64,000 nucleotides of DNA from Hymenobacter properus. GTDB lineage: Bacteria > Bacteroidota > Bacteroidia > Cytophagales > Hymenobacteraceae. The stretch lies in assembly GCF_015694735.1 (NCBI RefSeq), contig NZ_JADQDP010000001.1, positions 434,001 through 498,000 on the forward strand, given 5' to 3'. Under the pieces are notes generated by a model. That model had not been told where the DNA came from. It ran no database searches and saw only the letters and a program-made list of their open reading frames with translations. Shown here piece by piece: positions 39,787 through 49,191 of this stretch (positions within the stretch are counted from its first letter, which is position 1; each line of letters opens with the position of its first letter). The position numbers and the translations under genes are program-made.

Positions 39787-41775
39787 CTATTCATCAAAGC
39801 TCTCGTTGCGGGGCGTACGCGGGGCGCGGGTCGTATCGTACTCGCGGGGCGTGCCGTAGTTCGGCTTGTTGCCGTAGCTGGGCCGGTCGCCGTAGCCACC
39901 CTTGTTGCCGTAGCCCGACTTGCCGTAGCCGCCTTCGCGACGCTCGCCGTAGCTCGGGCGGTTGCCGTAGCCGCTGCCGCCGTCGCGGTTGCCTTTGTAG
40001 CCACCGCCATAGCCGCCTTCGCGGCGCTCGCCGCCGAAGCCGCCGCGGTTGCCTTTGTAGCCGCCACCGTAGCCACCCTCACGGCGCTCGCCGCCGAAAG
40101 CGCGACGCTCGCCACGGTCACCGCCGAAGCCACCGGGGCCGCGGTTGTTGCCTTCCTGCTTAGCCTCGCCTTCCTGTACAGGGGTAGCAATGCTGAAGCT
40201 CACCGGCGAACCTTGGATGCTAGTGCGGCCCAGCTTGCTCACAATCTCATCGGCGTAGTCCGACGGTACTTCCACAAAGCTGAACTTGTCGTAGAGGGCG
40301 ATGTCGCCCACTTTAGCGCCGGCCAGGTTGGTCGACTCCGAAATCAGGTCCACGATGTCGCGCGGGTGAATCCGGTCTTTCTTGCCCATCGTCACAAACA
40401 AGCGCGTGAATCCAGGGCGGGCAGCGCCCTTCTCACGGCCGGCGTCGAGGCTCTGCTCAGCGCGCTTGTCTTCCTTCATGGTCATTTTCAGCAGCGCGGC
40501 GGCGATATCGAGCGAAGTGATGTCTTCGCTCTGGTCGAGCAGGCGCTGCACGCGGCCCACGTATTTCTCGAGGTTGCCCTTTTCAATAACCTCCTTAATC
40601 TGACCGAGGAACAGCGTGGTTTTCACCTCCGACACGTCGGCAAACGACGGCACCTGCTCCAGCTTAATCTGGGCCTTGGTGAAGCGCATGATGTCGCGCA
40701 GCTTGTAGATGTCGCGGCCACTTACGAAAGTGAAGGCGCGGCCGCTCTTGCCGGCGCGGCCCGTGCGGCCGATGCGGTGCACGTAGTACTCCTCGTCGGC
40801 CGGCAGGTCATAGTTGAACACGGCCTCCACGTTGTCTACGTCGATGCCGCGGGCGGCTACGTCGGTGGCTACCAGCACTTCGAGTGTGCCTTTGCGGAAT
40901 TTATCGAGCGTGTTCTGGCGCTGTTGCTGGCCCATGTCGCCGTGCAGGCCTTCGGCGAAGTAGCCTTTGGCTTGCAAGTCGGCCACGATTTCGTCCACCA
41001 TGCGCTTGGTGTTGGCGAACACGAAGGTCGACTTCAGGTTGTACATGTCGAGCACGCGGGTCAGCACATCCTTTTTCTGGGGGCCGCGAACCTCGAAGTA
41101 GCTCTGCTCGATGTTGTTCACCGTCATGGCTTGGTGGTTCACCTTCACCAGCTGCGGGTCGCGCTGGTACTTCTTGGTGAGTTCCATGATGGGCTTGCTC
41201 ATCGTGGCCGAGAAAAACACCGTCTGGCGCTCCTCGGGCATTTTGCTGAGCACGTACTCAATGTCCTCGCGGAAGCCCATGTCGAGCATCTCGTCGGCTT
41301 CGTCGAGGATGATTTTCGTGGTTTTGTCCAGCTTCAGGGTGCCGCGCTCGATGTGGTCCATCACCCGGCCGGGCGTGCCAATCACGATTTGCACGCCGCG
41401 CTCCAGGGCGCGGAACTGACGGTCATAAGAGCTACCGCCGTAAATCGGCACCACGGCCAGGCCGCGCTTGTGCTTGCCCAGCTTCTGGATTTCGCCCGAC
41501 ACCTGCACGGCCAGCTCGCGCGTGGGGCACAGCACGATGGCTTGCACATCGCGGCTGTCGGCATCGACGGCTTCAATAATGGGAATGGAGAAGGCGGCGG
41601 TTTTGCCGGTGCCCGTCTGGGCTTGGCCAATTACGTCGCGGCCTTCGAGCAGCACCGGGATGGCACCGGCCTGAATAGGCGAGGCTTCCTCGTAGCCCAT
41701 CTCGGTGATGGCGCGTTGTACTTCCTCGGAGAGGTTCAGCTCGTCGAAACGAACCACAGTTTTTTCAGCTTCCAT
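39787..41775 (-). CDS. DEAD-box RNA helicase (DeaD/CsdA-like) with Gly/Tyr/Arg repeat tail
   Basis: 662 residues. Helicase motifs [60 protein letters not shown] and [13 protein letters not shown], followed by a dimerisation/DbpA-like RNA-binding region (RLFVTMGKKDRIHPRDIVDL, about 455-530). The last 110 residues are a tandem pattern of GERREGGYGGGYKGN and YGNRPSYG-type units. This layout matches DeaD/CsdA cold-shock helicases in ribosome assembly. A -7 box 184 bp upstream gives a long leader. Second DEAD-box gene of the window. Confidence 0.92.
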   Translation of the reverse strand: MEAEKTVVRFDELNLSEEVQRAITEMGYEEASPIQAGAIPVLLEGRDVIGQAQTGTGKTAAFSIPIIEAVDADSRDVQAIVLCPTRELAVQVSGEIQKLGKHKRGLAVVPIYGGSSYDRQFRALERGVQIVIGTPGRVMDHIERGTLKLDKTTKIILDEADEMLDMGFREDIEYVLSKMPEERQTVFFSATMSKPIMELTKKYQRDPQLVKVNHQAMTVNNIEQSYFEVRGPQKKDVLTRVLDMYNLKSTFVFANTKRMVDEIVADLQAKGYFAEGLHGDMGQQQRQNTLDKFRKGTLEVLVATDVAARGIDVDNVEAVFNYDLPADEEYYVHRIGRTGRAGKSGRAFTFVSGRDIYKLRDIMRFTKAQIKLEQVPSFADVSEVKTTLFLGQIKEVIEKGNLEKYVGRVQRLLDQSEDITSLDIAAALLKMTMKEDKRAEQSLDAGREKGAARPGFTRLFVTMGKKDRIHPRDIVDLISESTNLAGAKVGDIALYDKFSFVEVPSDYADEIVSKLGRTSIQGSPVSFSIATPVQEGEAKQEGNNRGPGGFGGDRGERRAFGGERREGGYGGGYKGNRGGFGGERREGGYGGGYKGNRDGGSGYGNRPSYGERREGGYGKSGYGNKGGYGDRPSYGNKPNYGTPREYDTTRAPRTPRNESFDE
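39860..40110. repeat. Tandem repeat region encoding the helicase tail
   Basis: The DNA carries repeated blocks, for instance CCGCCTTCGCGGCGCTCGCC and GCGGTTGCCTTTGTAGCC, matching two or more copies of the peptide unit GERREGGYGGGYKGNR. Prone to copy-number change. Confidence 0.7.
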
Positions 41776-41958
41776 GAATGTGGAATTGATAAAGGGGATA
41801 AAGAGACTTCGCTCCGAAAACAGCCGTACTCAGCGACGTTTCCCCACCTTCTACCTGTTCACATTCAGGCGGGAAAAAACAACCAAAAAACAACGCGGCC
41901 AATGCGTTAGCGCCTCTCTCAGGCTTACGCGGACTTGGGCCGTCCTCAAATGCGGGTG

Positions 41959-41966
41959 CAAAGGTA
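41959..41966 (-). promoter_or_regulatory. -7 element TACCTTTG for the DeaD-like helicase
   Basis: Exact TAnnTTTG on the minus strand, 184 bp upstream of the ATG at 41775. The long leader between is typical of cold-regulated helicases; no structure was assigned. Confidence 0.55.
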
Positions 41967-42017
41967 GGGTTTTTATTTGAGAAAAGCTAATATGGGGCTC
42001 AAGTATATTCTTCGCCT

Positions 42018-42115
42018 GTCATCCTGAGCGCAGCGAAGGGCCTTCTCACGCCTGAGCGTTTTAAATTGTTAATTGATGCTAGCGTGACAAGGTCCTTCGC
42101 TGCGCTCAGGATGAC
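42018..42115. repeat. Family A palindromic repeat, copy 3
   Basis: Arms GTCATCCTGAGCGCAGCGAA GGGCCTTCTCACG and CGTGACAAGGTCCTTCGCTG CGCTCAGGATGAC, 33 bp each, with an AT-rich loop. Confidence 0.92.
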
Positions 42116-42144
42116 AAAAAGTGCTTGACTCGCCTAAACGGCAC

Positions 42145-42175
42145 AAAAAAAAGCCCGCCAAAGGCGGGCTTTCTT
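42145..42175 (-). terminator. Intrinsic terminator of the cold-shock gene
   Basis: On the minus strand AAGAAAGCCCGCC, loop TTT, GGCGGGCTTTTTTTT. Confidence 0.92.
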
Positions 42176-42198
42176 AGGATAGCAAAACTAAGGCTGAA

Positions 42199-42393
42199 TT
42201 AAATCAGCGATACTTTTACAGCATTCGGGCCTTTTTTGCCCTGAGCTACTTCGTATTGCACGTGGTCGTTTTCACGAATCGAGCTAACCTGCAGGTCGCT
42301 GATGTGAACGAAGATGTCTTCGCCAGTTTCGTCGTTTTTAATGAAACCGAAGCCTTTGGTGTCATTAAAGAATTTTACCTTTCCGGTGGGCAT
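42199..42393 (-). CDS. Cold-shock-domain protein (CspA family)
   Basis: 64 residues from the ATG at 42393. RNP-1 KGFGFI (about 13-18) and RNP-2 DIFVHIS (about 26-32) in a typical CSD; MPTGKVKFFNDT is the standard beginning. Single-stranded RNA/DNA chaperone. The in-frame extension upstream adds 13 residues that are not part of the fold. Own terminator downstream. Two DEAD-box helicases in the window would act with it in cold RNA metabolism. Confidence 0.95.
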   Translation of the reverse strand: MPTGKVKFFNDTKGFGFIKNDETGEDIFVHISDLQVSSIRENDHVQYEVAQGKKGPNAVKVSLI

Positions 42394-42553
42394 GGTGGTT
42401 GGTTGTGGAATTTCCCTAAGCTTTTGGGCCACCGTGGCTTGGTTTCTTAGGTTGCGTCAAAGATAGGCAGAATTTCCAAATGACCAAGTCGATAGATATT
42501 TTTTTCGATGCAGGCTGAGAAAGGCGGCTGCAGTGTCTCCTGAGCAATAAGAC

Positions 42554-42645
42554 GTCATGCCAAGCGCAGCCGAGGCATCTGGCGTACTTCATTGAATGAT
42601 TGAGCTACTACACACATAAGATGCTTTGGCTGCGCTCAGCATGAC
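42554..42645. repeat. Family B palindromic repeat, copy 4
   Basis: GTCATGCCAAGCGCAGCCGA GGCATCT and AGATGCTTTGGCTGCGCTCA GCATGAC; loop about 38 bp. Confidence 0.9.
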
Positions 42646-42689
42646 GTTCTTTTGTAATTGGCTTCCATATCCTCGAAACCTACGCCCCC

Positions 42690-43100
42690 ATGCCAGACGC
42701 CCCTGCCCACGCCTTTTCTCACGAATTTCAGGTGCCTGCCAGCGCTATCGATGCGCTGGGCCACGCCAACAACGTGGAGTATGTGCGTTGGGTGCAGGAC
42801 GTGGCCGGGGCGCACTGGCTGAGCATTTGCCCGACCGAGTTGCGCGAACAAATCATCTGGGTGGTGCGCGAGCACCGGATTCGCTACTTGCAATCGGCCT
42901 TTGCGGGTGAGACACTGCGGGCCACCACCTGGGTGGGCGAGACGAGTGGCGCCACGTCGCTGCGCTACACTCGCCTTACCCGCGCCGCCGACGAGGTGCT
43001 ACTGTGTGAGGCTGAGACGACGTGGGTGCTGCTCGACCCCAAAAGCGGCCGGCCCGTGCGCGTGACGGCAGAGATGGTGAGTTGGCTGAAACCTGCGTGA
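42690..43100 (+). CDS. Acyl-CoA thioesterase, 4HBT hot-dog fold
   Basis: 136 residues. Hot-dog thioesterase of the 4-hydroxybenzoyl-CoA thioesterase type: FQVPASAIDALGHANNVEYV with the catalytic Asp in the conserved D-x-x-G-H-x-N-N segment, then RYLQSAFAGETLRATTWVGE and LLCEAETTWVLLDPKSGRPV. Hydrolyses acyl-CoA thioesters; chain preference unknown. Confidence 0.9.
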   Translation: MPDAPAHAFSHEFQVPASAIDALGHANNVEYVRWVQDVAGAHWLSICPTELREQIIWVVREHRIRYLQSAFAGETLRATTWVGETSGATSLRYTRLTRAADEVLLCEAETTWVLLDPKSGRPVRVTAEMVSWLKPA

Positions 43101-43107
43101 ATCAATT

Positions 43108-43401
43108 TCAAGCATGTGCTTGGTCAATTTGACTACTTGTAGTGCCGCAATTCAGGCATACAAAAACATTTATTACGGAGCAGTCTGCTAAATCGTAGTC
43201 GTCTCCGATTGAATCAATAGTTGCGTAACAGGTCATCGGTTGTTTGCACATCATACATAACGGATGTTCTACAAATTCGCCGATTGGTTCGCCGCCTAAT
43301 TTGTGTCTCGTTCCGGCCACATCATTCCATTGATACCCAACAACCGCTTTTGCTTCTTTGGTGTCTGGCGACGGAATTAATTTAATTTCTGGAATTAGCA
43401 T
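43108..43401 (-). CDS. Small protein with CxxC metal-binding pattern
   Basis: 97 residues, more AT-rich than neighbours. Two Cys pairs, CMMCKQPM (about 49-56) and CLNC (about 82-85), flank an acidic segment (IDSIGDDYDLADCS), suggesting a zinc ribbon. It somewhat resembles the C-terminal part of DUF1963/YwqG-like proteins, only weakly. Lies 22 bp from the divergent helicase gene and 8 bp from the convergent thioesterase stop. Possibly acquired. Confidence 0.65.
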   Translation of the reverse strand: MLIPEIKLIPSPDTKEAKAVVGYQWNDVAGTRHKLGGEPIGEFVEHPLCMMCKQPMTCYATIDSIGDDYDLADCSVINVFVCLNCGTTSSQIDQAHA

Positions 43402-43422
43402 TTCAGCGTTTTAATAAAGATT

Positions 43423-46400
43423 ATGCCTCCCTCCTTCCGCATCTACTCCTCCTCGGCGGGCTCTGGTAAGACCTACCAATTAACGAAAGAATACCTGCTG
43501 CTGGCACTAGGAGCCGACGACCCAGCATATTTCAAGCGCGTGCTGGCCATCACATTTACCAACGATGCGGCGGGGGAAATGAAGGAGCGCATTGTGGGGG
43601 CACTGCGGCGGTTCTCCTACCCGGAAGGTGGCAAACCCGATGGGTTGCTGGCCGACATTGCGGCCGAGTTGAAGCTACCGGAAACGGAGGTGCGACGGCG
43701 AGCAGCCGAGACGTTTCGGCTGGTGTTGTATCACTACGCCGATTTTGGGGTGAGTACCATTGATTCATTCGTGCAGCGAATTGTGACGGCTTTTACCCGG
43801 GAATTGGGCTTACCGGCCACGTTTGAGGTGGAACTGGATACCGATGCGGTGCTGCAAAGCGCCGTGGCGGCGCTGCTAGATAAGGTGAACCGCGACCCGA
43901 ACAGCAAACTGCTGTCGCAAACGCTGGCGGAATATGCACTGGGGCAGGCCGACGAGGGCAAAAGCTGGAGCCGACTGCCGGAGGAGCTGGCGGGTTTCGG
44001 GCGGGTGCTATTTAATGAGACGGTGCAGGAGGCAGTGGCGCAGCTCGACAAGTTGAGTTTGGCTGATTTCCGGCGGCTGGACAAGGAAATCCGGGCGCGG
44101 CGGACCGAGATTGAGGCGGCCTTTACCCAGACGCGGGAGGTGGCGCTGGCGGTGCTGGATGCGGCGGGCGCCACGGAGGCCGACTTTTTTCAGGGCAAGC
44201 GCGGCATTTTTGGCTACGTGCAGAAGGGCGTGGACTTGCTTGCCCCCGACGCCGGACCAAACAGCTACGTGCGCACCACCCTGGCCGATGACAAATGGTA
44301 CAGCGGCAAAATAAAAACTGCCGCCGACCGGGAGCGGGTGGATGCAGTGAAAGAGCCGTTATGCCAACTGGTAGCAACATTGGACAAATTGCGGGCTGAT
44401 TATTTGCCAAATTATGTGTTGCTGGCAGCCATGCAGCCGTATTTATTTCACGCTTCGTTATTGAGTGAATTAAATAAGATTGTCGAGCAAATTAGCCGTG
44501 AGCGCAACGTTGTTCTGATATCGGAATTTAACCGAAGAATTGCCAGCATTGTGCTTACTGAACCGGTGCCGTTTTTGTACGAGCGGCTGGGCGAAAAATA
44601 CGAGCATATTCTGATTGACGAGTTTCAGGACACGTCCGTTTTGCAGTGGAACAACCTGCTGCCGCTGGTGGAAAACACGCTGGCCAACGGGCATAGCAGC
44701 CTGGCGGTGGGCGACGCCAAGCAGGCCATTTACCGCTGGCGCGGGGGCGAGATGGAACAGATTCTGCGCCTGCACCAAGGCAACACCGAGGCCCTGGCCG
44801 CCCGCGCCCGCGAGCCCGAGATGCGCGAGCTGCTGCGTGGCCGCTACGAGGCGTTTCGCGGCAAGCTGGAGCCCAAGGCTTTGCAGGTGAACTACCGCTC
44901 GGCACGGGAAATCATTGATTTCAATAACGCCTTCTTTAAAGCGGTGAGTGAGCGGCACGAGGCCCTGGGGCTGGTGACGGGCATTTTCGACGCGCATTTT
45001 GGGCAGCAGGCACCGGAGTCGCAGCGGGCCGACCAGCAGGGGCACGTGGAATTGTTGTTTACTCAAAAGGACGCCCCCGCCCTGCTCTACGACCCCGCCG
45101 CCGGCGCTTACACCGCCGAGCCCCTGCCTGGCCACGCGGCCGAGGCGCTGCTGGGCTACGATGAGAGCACCTGCTACCTCACCCTGCAGCTGGTGGAACA
45201 GGCTCTGCGCGATGGCTACGCGCTGGCCGATATTTCGGTGCTGTGCCGTACGCGCTACGCCAGTAAAATCATTGCTAAGTTCCTGAAAGAGCGGGGCTAC
45301 GCCATTATTTCGGCTGACTCGCTAGCGCTGGAATTTGCGGAGGTGGTGAACCTGCTGGTGAGCGTTCTGCGGGTGCTGCACCAGCCGGCCGACACGCTGG
45401 CGCGGGCCGAAGCCCTGCTGCTCGTGGACAAGGTGGTGCGCGGGCTGGCCCCCACGCCGGCGCGCGCCCGACACATTGCCGAGGTGGCCAACGCGGCGGG
45501 CGGCACCTCATTTTTCGACGAGCTGCGCGACCTGGGCTACGACGTGCGCGAGCAGGAAACCGGCAACTTGGGGCTGTACGAGCTGGCCGAGCGGCTGCTG
45601 AATCTGTTTGGGCTGCTGGGGCGCAACGGGGAGAGCGACTACCTGTTCCGCTTCCTCGATTTGACCCTGGAATTCAGCCTGCGCTTTGGCAACAACCTGG
45701 GCAACTTCCTCACTTATTGGGAGGAGCGCAAGGGGCGCATCAGCATCAACGCACCGGGCGGGCGCGAGGCCATCACCATCACCACGGTGCACAAGGCCAA
45801 GGGTTTGGCCTACGGGGTGGTAATTGTGCCCTTTGCCGACTGGAGCCTGGAGCCGCACCGCGGCACCCTGCTCTGGGGCCACCTGGAGGCGGGCCAGAAG
45901 CCCATTGAGCAGATGCCTGACGTGGCGGTGGTGAGCCTCAGCAAGGGCATCCAGCATACGGCTCTGGGGGCGCAGTACGACGAGGAGCGCGAGAAAACTT
46001 TTCTTGAAGGGCTGAATACGCTCTATGTGGCCTTCACCCGGCCGCGCCACCGCCTCTACGTTATCAGCAAGCGCCCCGACGACAAAAAAACTACCAAAAC
46101 CGACGAGCTGGAAACCGTCCCCACGGCCGCTGCCCGCACCGTGGCCGACCTGCTGCACGGTTACCTACTGAGCCGCGGCCAGTGGCAAGAAGACCGGGTG
46201 TCCTTCGTCCTCTCCCAAGGCAGTCAGGCGGAGCAGAAAACCAAGAATCAAGAACCAAAAACCAACTCTTACGAACTCACAAATCTGGCCGCCGCGCCCT
46301 GGGAAGACCGCCTGAAGCTGCGCCGCCATGCCACCACGCTCTTCGATTTTGATGAGCAAAAAGCGCAGGGCGAGTGGAACCGCAAGCTGCACTTCGCCTT

Positions 46401-46818
46401 GCGCCGCCTGCTCACGGCGGCCGACGTGGGCCGCGTGGCCAGCCAGCTCGTGGCCGAGGGTATCCTGAGCGCCCGCGAGCGGCCGGCGCTGGTGGAGAGC
46501 CTCGAAACGCTGGTGAGCGACCCGCGTCTGGCCCCCTACTTCGCCCCGCACCTGAGCGTGGAAACCGAGCGCGAAATATTGGTGGGTGGCGTGAAGCTGC
46601 GCGACTACAAGCCCGACCGCGTGGTGCTCGAACCCTCCCTCGAAGAGCACCACCGCCTCGGCGGGCGCGTCACGCTGCTCGATTTCCGCCTGCCCCCGCC
46701 GCTGGAGCAGCACAAGCGCCTGCTGCGCAATTATGCCACGCTATTTGAACAGCTGGGGTACGCGGAAGTGCGCGGGCTTATTTATTATTTCGGGACGGGG
46801 GAAGTGGTAGAGGCGTGA
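43423..46818 (+). CDS. UvrD-like helicase/exonuclease (AddA/RecB-like) with degenerate nuclease domain
   Basis: 1131 residues. SF1A motifs: SSSAGSGKTYQLT (P-loop about 13-17), TFTNDAAGEMKER (Ia), LIDEFQDTS (II), VGDAKQAIYRWRGG (III), VNYRSAREIIDF (IV), TTVHKAKGLAYGVV and NTLYVAFTRPRHRLYV (V/VI). The C-terminal PD-(D/E)xK region has YKPDRVVLEPSL and LLDFRLPPPLEQHKRLLRNY, where the usual D-x-K reads D-F-R, so nuclease activity is questionable. Such proteins process double-strand breaks with a partner nuclease (AddB); none is encoded here. A Gln/Asn/Lys-rich insert near residue 940 is unusual. Confidence 0.88.
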   Translation: MPPSFRIYSSSAGSGKTYQLTKEYLLLALGADDPAYFKRVLAITFTNDAAGEMKERIVGALRRFSYPEGGKPDGLLADIAAELKLPETEVRRRAAETFRLVLYHYADFGVSTIDSFVQRIVTAFTRELGLPATFEVELDTDAVLQSAVAALLDKVNRDPNSKLLSQTLAEYALGQADEGKSWSRLPEELAGFGRVLFNETVQEAVAQLDKLSLADFRRLDKEIRARRTEIEAAFTQTREVALAVLDAAGATEADFFQGKRGIFGYVQKGVDLLAPDAGPNSYVRTTLADDKWYSGKIKTAADRERVDAVKEPLCQLVATLDKLRADYLPNYVLLAAMQPYLFHASLLSELNKIVEQISRERNVVLISEFNRRIASIVLTEPVPFLYERLGEKYEHILIDEFQDTSVLQWNNLLPLVENTLANGHSSLAVGDAKQAIYRWRGGEMEQILRLHQGNTEALAARAREPEMRELLRGRYEAFRGKLEPKALQVNYRSAREIIDFNNAFFKAVSERHEALGLVTGIFDAHFGQQAPESQRADQQGHVELLFTQKDAPALLYDPAAGAYTAEPLPGHAAEALLGYDESTCYLTLQLVEQALRDGYALADISVLCRTRYASKIIAKFLKERGYAIISADSLALEFAEVVNLLVSVLRVLHQPADTLARAEALLLVDKVVRGLAPTPARARHIAEVANAAGGTSFFDELRDLGYDVREQETGNLGLYELAERLLNLFGLLGRNGESDYLFRFLDLTLEFSLRFGNNLGNFLTYWEERKGRISINAPGGREAITITTVHKAKGLAYGVVIVPFADWSLEPHRGTLLWGHLEAGQKPIEQMPDVAVVSLSKGIQHTALGAQYDEEREKTFLEGLNTLYVAFTRPRHRLYVISKRPDDKKTTKTDELETVPTAAARTVADLLHGYLLSRGQWQEDRVSFVLSQGSQAEQKTKNQEPKTNSYELTNLAAAPWEDRLKLRRHATTLFDFDEQKAQGEWNRKLHFALRRLLTAADVGRVASQLVAEGILSARERPALVESLETLVSDPRLAPYFAPHLSVETEREILVGGVKLRDYKPDRVVLEPSLEEHHRLGGRVTLLDFRLPPPLEQHKRLLRNYATLFEQLGYAEVRGLIYYFGTGEVVEA

Positions 46819-46864
46819 GGAATATCCACGACTACTACACTTTTTTTATGAAAACGGTAGAACG

Positions 46865-47623
46865 ATGAAAGCCAAATTGATACGCATAATCATGCTTTCG
46901 GCACTGATTATTGGGCTGTTCGCCGGCTCATCGCATGGTCAAGCGTTTACTATTGAATCATTAGATGGTAGCAAGCAACTGATTGAGGTGATGCCTCTTA
47001 ATTACGGAGCTACATTAACCATAAAATGCGCAAACAATGCTATTCACATTGGGAATATCAATCACCTTGATACTGTATATCTTATTAACAAGAATTTTCT
47101 ACTAATTACCTATTCCTTTCGCGCTGGGGTTGGACTACATGCTGCCAAAACGCTAATTCTATCTGTTCGCCATCGAAATATGTATGAATCTCTCCATATC
47201 AGCTCCTTATTTGATACAGAGTTTATGGATTATAGCAAACCAACACCTGCTTTGATAAAGGCAAGTGCGAAGACAACTATTCACGAAGCGACTTTAAGCT
47301 TGATGGGAAATAGTATTGCCACTTATAAGTTAGCCATAAAGTTTCACGATGAAAGAAAATCGGTTAATAAACCAAAACCCAATTATCAGCACGACCTCGA
47401 TACTGTTCTAACATTTGACCAAAATGGAAATATCTTTTACAGTTCGGAGAAAACCATTTCTCAAACGCTCATGATTGTTGATGCTAAAACCAAGAATGAG
47501 GCAAAGCAAAAAATAAAAGGGGTATTCCCGATAATCAACTTGGGACTGGACAAATACTGCTACGTGGGCGGTGAATGGTACGAATGGAACAGCAAATATT
47601 TGATTCAGCAATCTTATAAATAA
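46865..47623 (+). CDS. Secreted protein of unknown function, AT-rich
   Basis: 252 residues. Signal peptide IIMLSALIIGLFAGSSHGQ (about 9-26). The rest is beta-rich with VHLNK-like strands and no recognised domain; it ends with a YCYVGGEWYEWNSKYLIQQS segment. Clearly more AT-rich than neighbours, suggesting recent acquisition. A six-codon open frame (46848) ends on the ATG of this gene (ATGA overlap). Confidence 0.7.
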   Translation: MKAKLIRIIMLSALIIGLFAGSSHGQAFTIESLDGSKQLIEVMPLNYGATLTIKCANNAIHIGNINHLDTVYLINKNFLLITYSFRAGVGLHAAKTLILSVRHRNMYESLHISSLFDTEFMDYSKPTPALIKASAKTTIHEATLSLMGNSIATYKLAIKFHDERKSVNKPKPNYQHDLDTVLTFDQNGNIFYSSEKTISQTLMIVDAKTKNEAKQKIKGVFPIINLGLDKYCYVGGEWYEWNSKYLIQQSYK

Positions 47624-47782
47624 TCTTAACTGGAGATTAAGAAGCATTCGTGTTAACGTCGGTTTTGAACCCTCGGATACTCCAGTAACCTGGGTTCACC
47701 TTTTCAGGGTTAAAAGCTGACCAGGAACTCTCTATGCGTGAGGCCAAACGAAGCTATAAGTCTGGCCTAGCGCTTTCCTATC

Positions 47783-47790
47783 GACCTTTG
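47783..47790 (+). promoter_or_regulatory. -7-like element GACCTTTG five bases before an ATG
   Basis: Near match to TAnnTTTG; ATG of the LRR-kinase lies at 47796, so a very short or absent leader is suggested. Confidence 0.45.
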
Positions 47791-47795
47791 CCCCC

Positions 47796-49124
47796 ATGCA
47801 CACCCTAGCCCAACTGCGCGCCGGCGAGCTCCACGGCCTCACCCGCCTCGACCTGAGTGCCGGCCTCACCGAGTTTCCGCGCGAAATCTTCGACCTCGCC
47901 GACACGCTGGAAATCCTTAACCTTTCCGGCAACCGGCTCACTACTTTGCCCGACGACTTGCCGCGCCTGCACCGGCTGCAAGTGCTGTTTTGCTCCGATA
48001 ACCTATTCACTGAAGTACCTGTCGTGCTGGGCCAATGCCCTAATTTGAGCATGGTAGGCTTTAAGGCCAACCAAATTCGCACGCTGCCAGGGGCGGCCCT
48101 CCCTGCTGCCCTGCGCTGGCTCATCCTCACCGATAACCAACTTGAAGCCCTACCGGCCGAAATTGGCAATTGCCAGGAGCTACAAAAGCTGATGCTGGCC
48201 GGCAACCAGCTGCGCGCGCTGCCCCAGACGCTCGCCCAATGCACCAAACTGGAACTGCTGCGCATTGCCGCCAACCAGCTCACCGAGCTGCCCGCGTGGC
48301 TGTTGAGCCTGACGCGCCTCTCGTGGCTAGCCTATGCCGGAAACCCGTTTTCGCGCCCGTTGGAAGCCGCTGCTGAAACACTGCACACCATTGGTGACAT
48401 TGCCTGGGACCAACTCACCATCGAACAGCAGTTGGGGGAGGGCGCGTCGGGCGTTATTTCCCGCGCCCGCTGGGAGCAGCCCAACGTGGATGATGAAGAT
48501 GTGGCGGTAAAACTCTTCAAAGGCGCCGTGACCAGCGACGGACTGCCCCATTGCGAAATGCTGGCCACCATCAAGGCCGGCGCCCACCCTAACCTCATTG
48601 CCGTGCTGGGCCGCGTAACCGGCCACCCCACGGGCGCTGAAGGCTTAATATTGGAACTGATTGATGACGCATTTAGCAACCTGGCCGGCCCGCCCAGCCT
48701 GGCTACCTGTACCCGCGACGTGTATAGCCCCGGCACTGCTTTCAGTCCGGAAACGGCACTGGATATTGCCCGGGGCATTGCCGCTGCGGCCGGGCACTTG
48801 CACGCACAAGGCATCCTGCACGGCGACTTATACGCTCACAACATTCTAGTTACCGCCGAGGGCAATGCCCTGCTGGGCGACTTTGGTGCCGCCTGCTTTT
48901 TCGAGGCAAATGAGGTCGAGTTGGCAATGGCGCTCCAGCGACTGGAGGTGCGGGCCTTCGGGTGCCTGCTGGAGGAACTGCTGGCTCACTGCGCCCCCAC
49001 GCCCAGCACTGCCAAAGCGCTGGCGCAGCTGCAGGCAATCCAACAACAGTGCGTACGGGCTGATGTCAACAGCCGGCCGCTGTTTGGCGAAATTGAGCGG
49101 GAGTTGGAGGCGGTAGTGGTTTAA
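47796..49124 (+). CDS. Leucine-rich-repeat protein kinase
   Basis: 442 residues. Residues about 1-195 are at least seven LRRs of the LEILNLSGNRLTTLP and LRWLILTDNQLEALPAEIGN type. Residues about 205-435 are a protein kinase: Gly loop GEGASGVI, Lys in VAVKLFK, HGDLYAHNIL (catalytic loop, HRD replaced by HGD) and DFGAAC. So it is likely an active Ser/Thr kinase. No transmembrane segment, so cytoplasmic. LRR-kinases of this order are known in bacteria; substrate and ligand unknown. Confidence 0.9.
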   Translation: MHTLAQLRAGELHGLTRLDLSAGLTEFPREIFDLADTLEILNLSGNRLTTLPDDLPRLHRLQVLFCSDNLFTEVPVVLGQCPNLSMVGFKANQIRTLPGAALPAALRWLILTDNQLEALPAEIGNCQELQKLMLAGNQLRALPQTLAQCTKLELLRIAANQLTELPAWLLSLTRLSWLAYAGNPFSRPLEAAAETLHTIGDIAWDQLTIEQQLGEGASGVISRARWEQPNVDDEDVAVKLFKGAVTSDGLPHCEMLATIKAGAHPNLIAVLGRVTGHPTGAEGLILELIDDAFSNLAGPPSLATCTRDVYSPGTAFSPETALDIARGIAAAAGHLHAQGILHGDLYAHNILVTAEGNALLGDFGAACFFEANEVELAMALQRLEVRAFGCLLEELLAHCAPTPSTAKALAQLQAIQQQCVRADVNSRPLFGEIERELEAVVV

Positions 49125-49140
49125 TACAGCCGTTACCTCC

Positions 49141-49175
49141 AACGAGGCAGGGGCAGATACTGCCCCTGCCTCGTT
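49141..49175. terminator. Perfect 16-bp hairpin
   Basis: AACGAGGCAGGGGCAG, loop ATA, CTGCCCCTGCCTCGTT. Lies between convergent genes; T-run weak. Confidence 0.75.
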
Positions 49176-49191
49176 CAGATTATGCTGGGTC

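Noticed and set aside
40213..41910. 565-codon open frame opposite the DeaD-like helicase
   Set aside because: Antisense shadow; low-complexity His/Val/Ala/Leu-rich sequence with no motif, whereas the minus strand gives a complete helicase.
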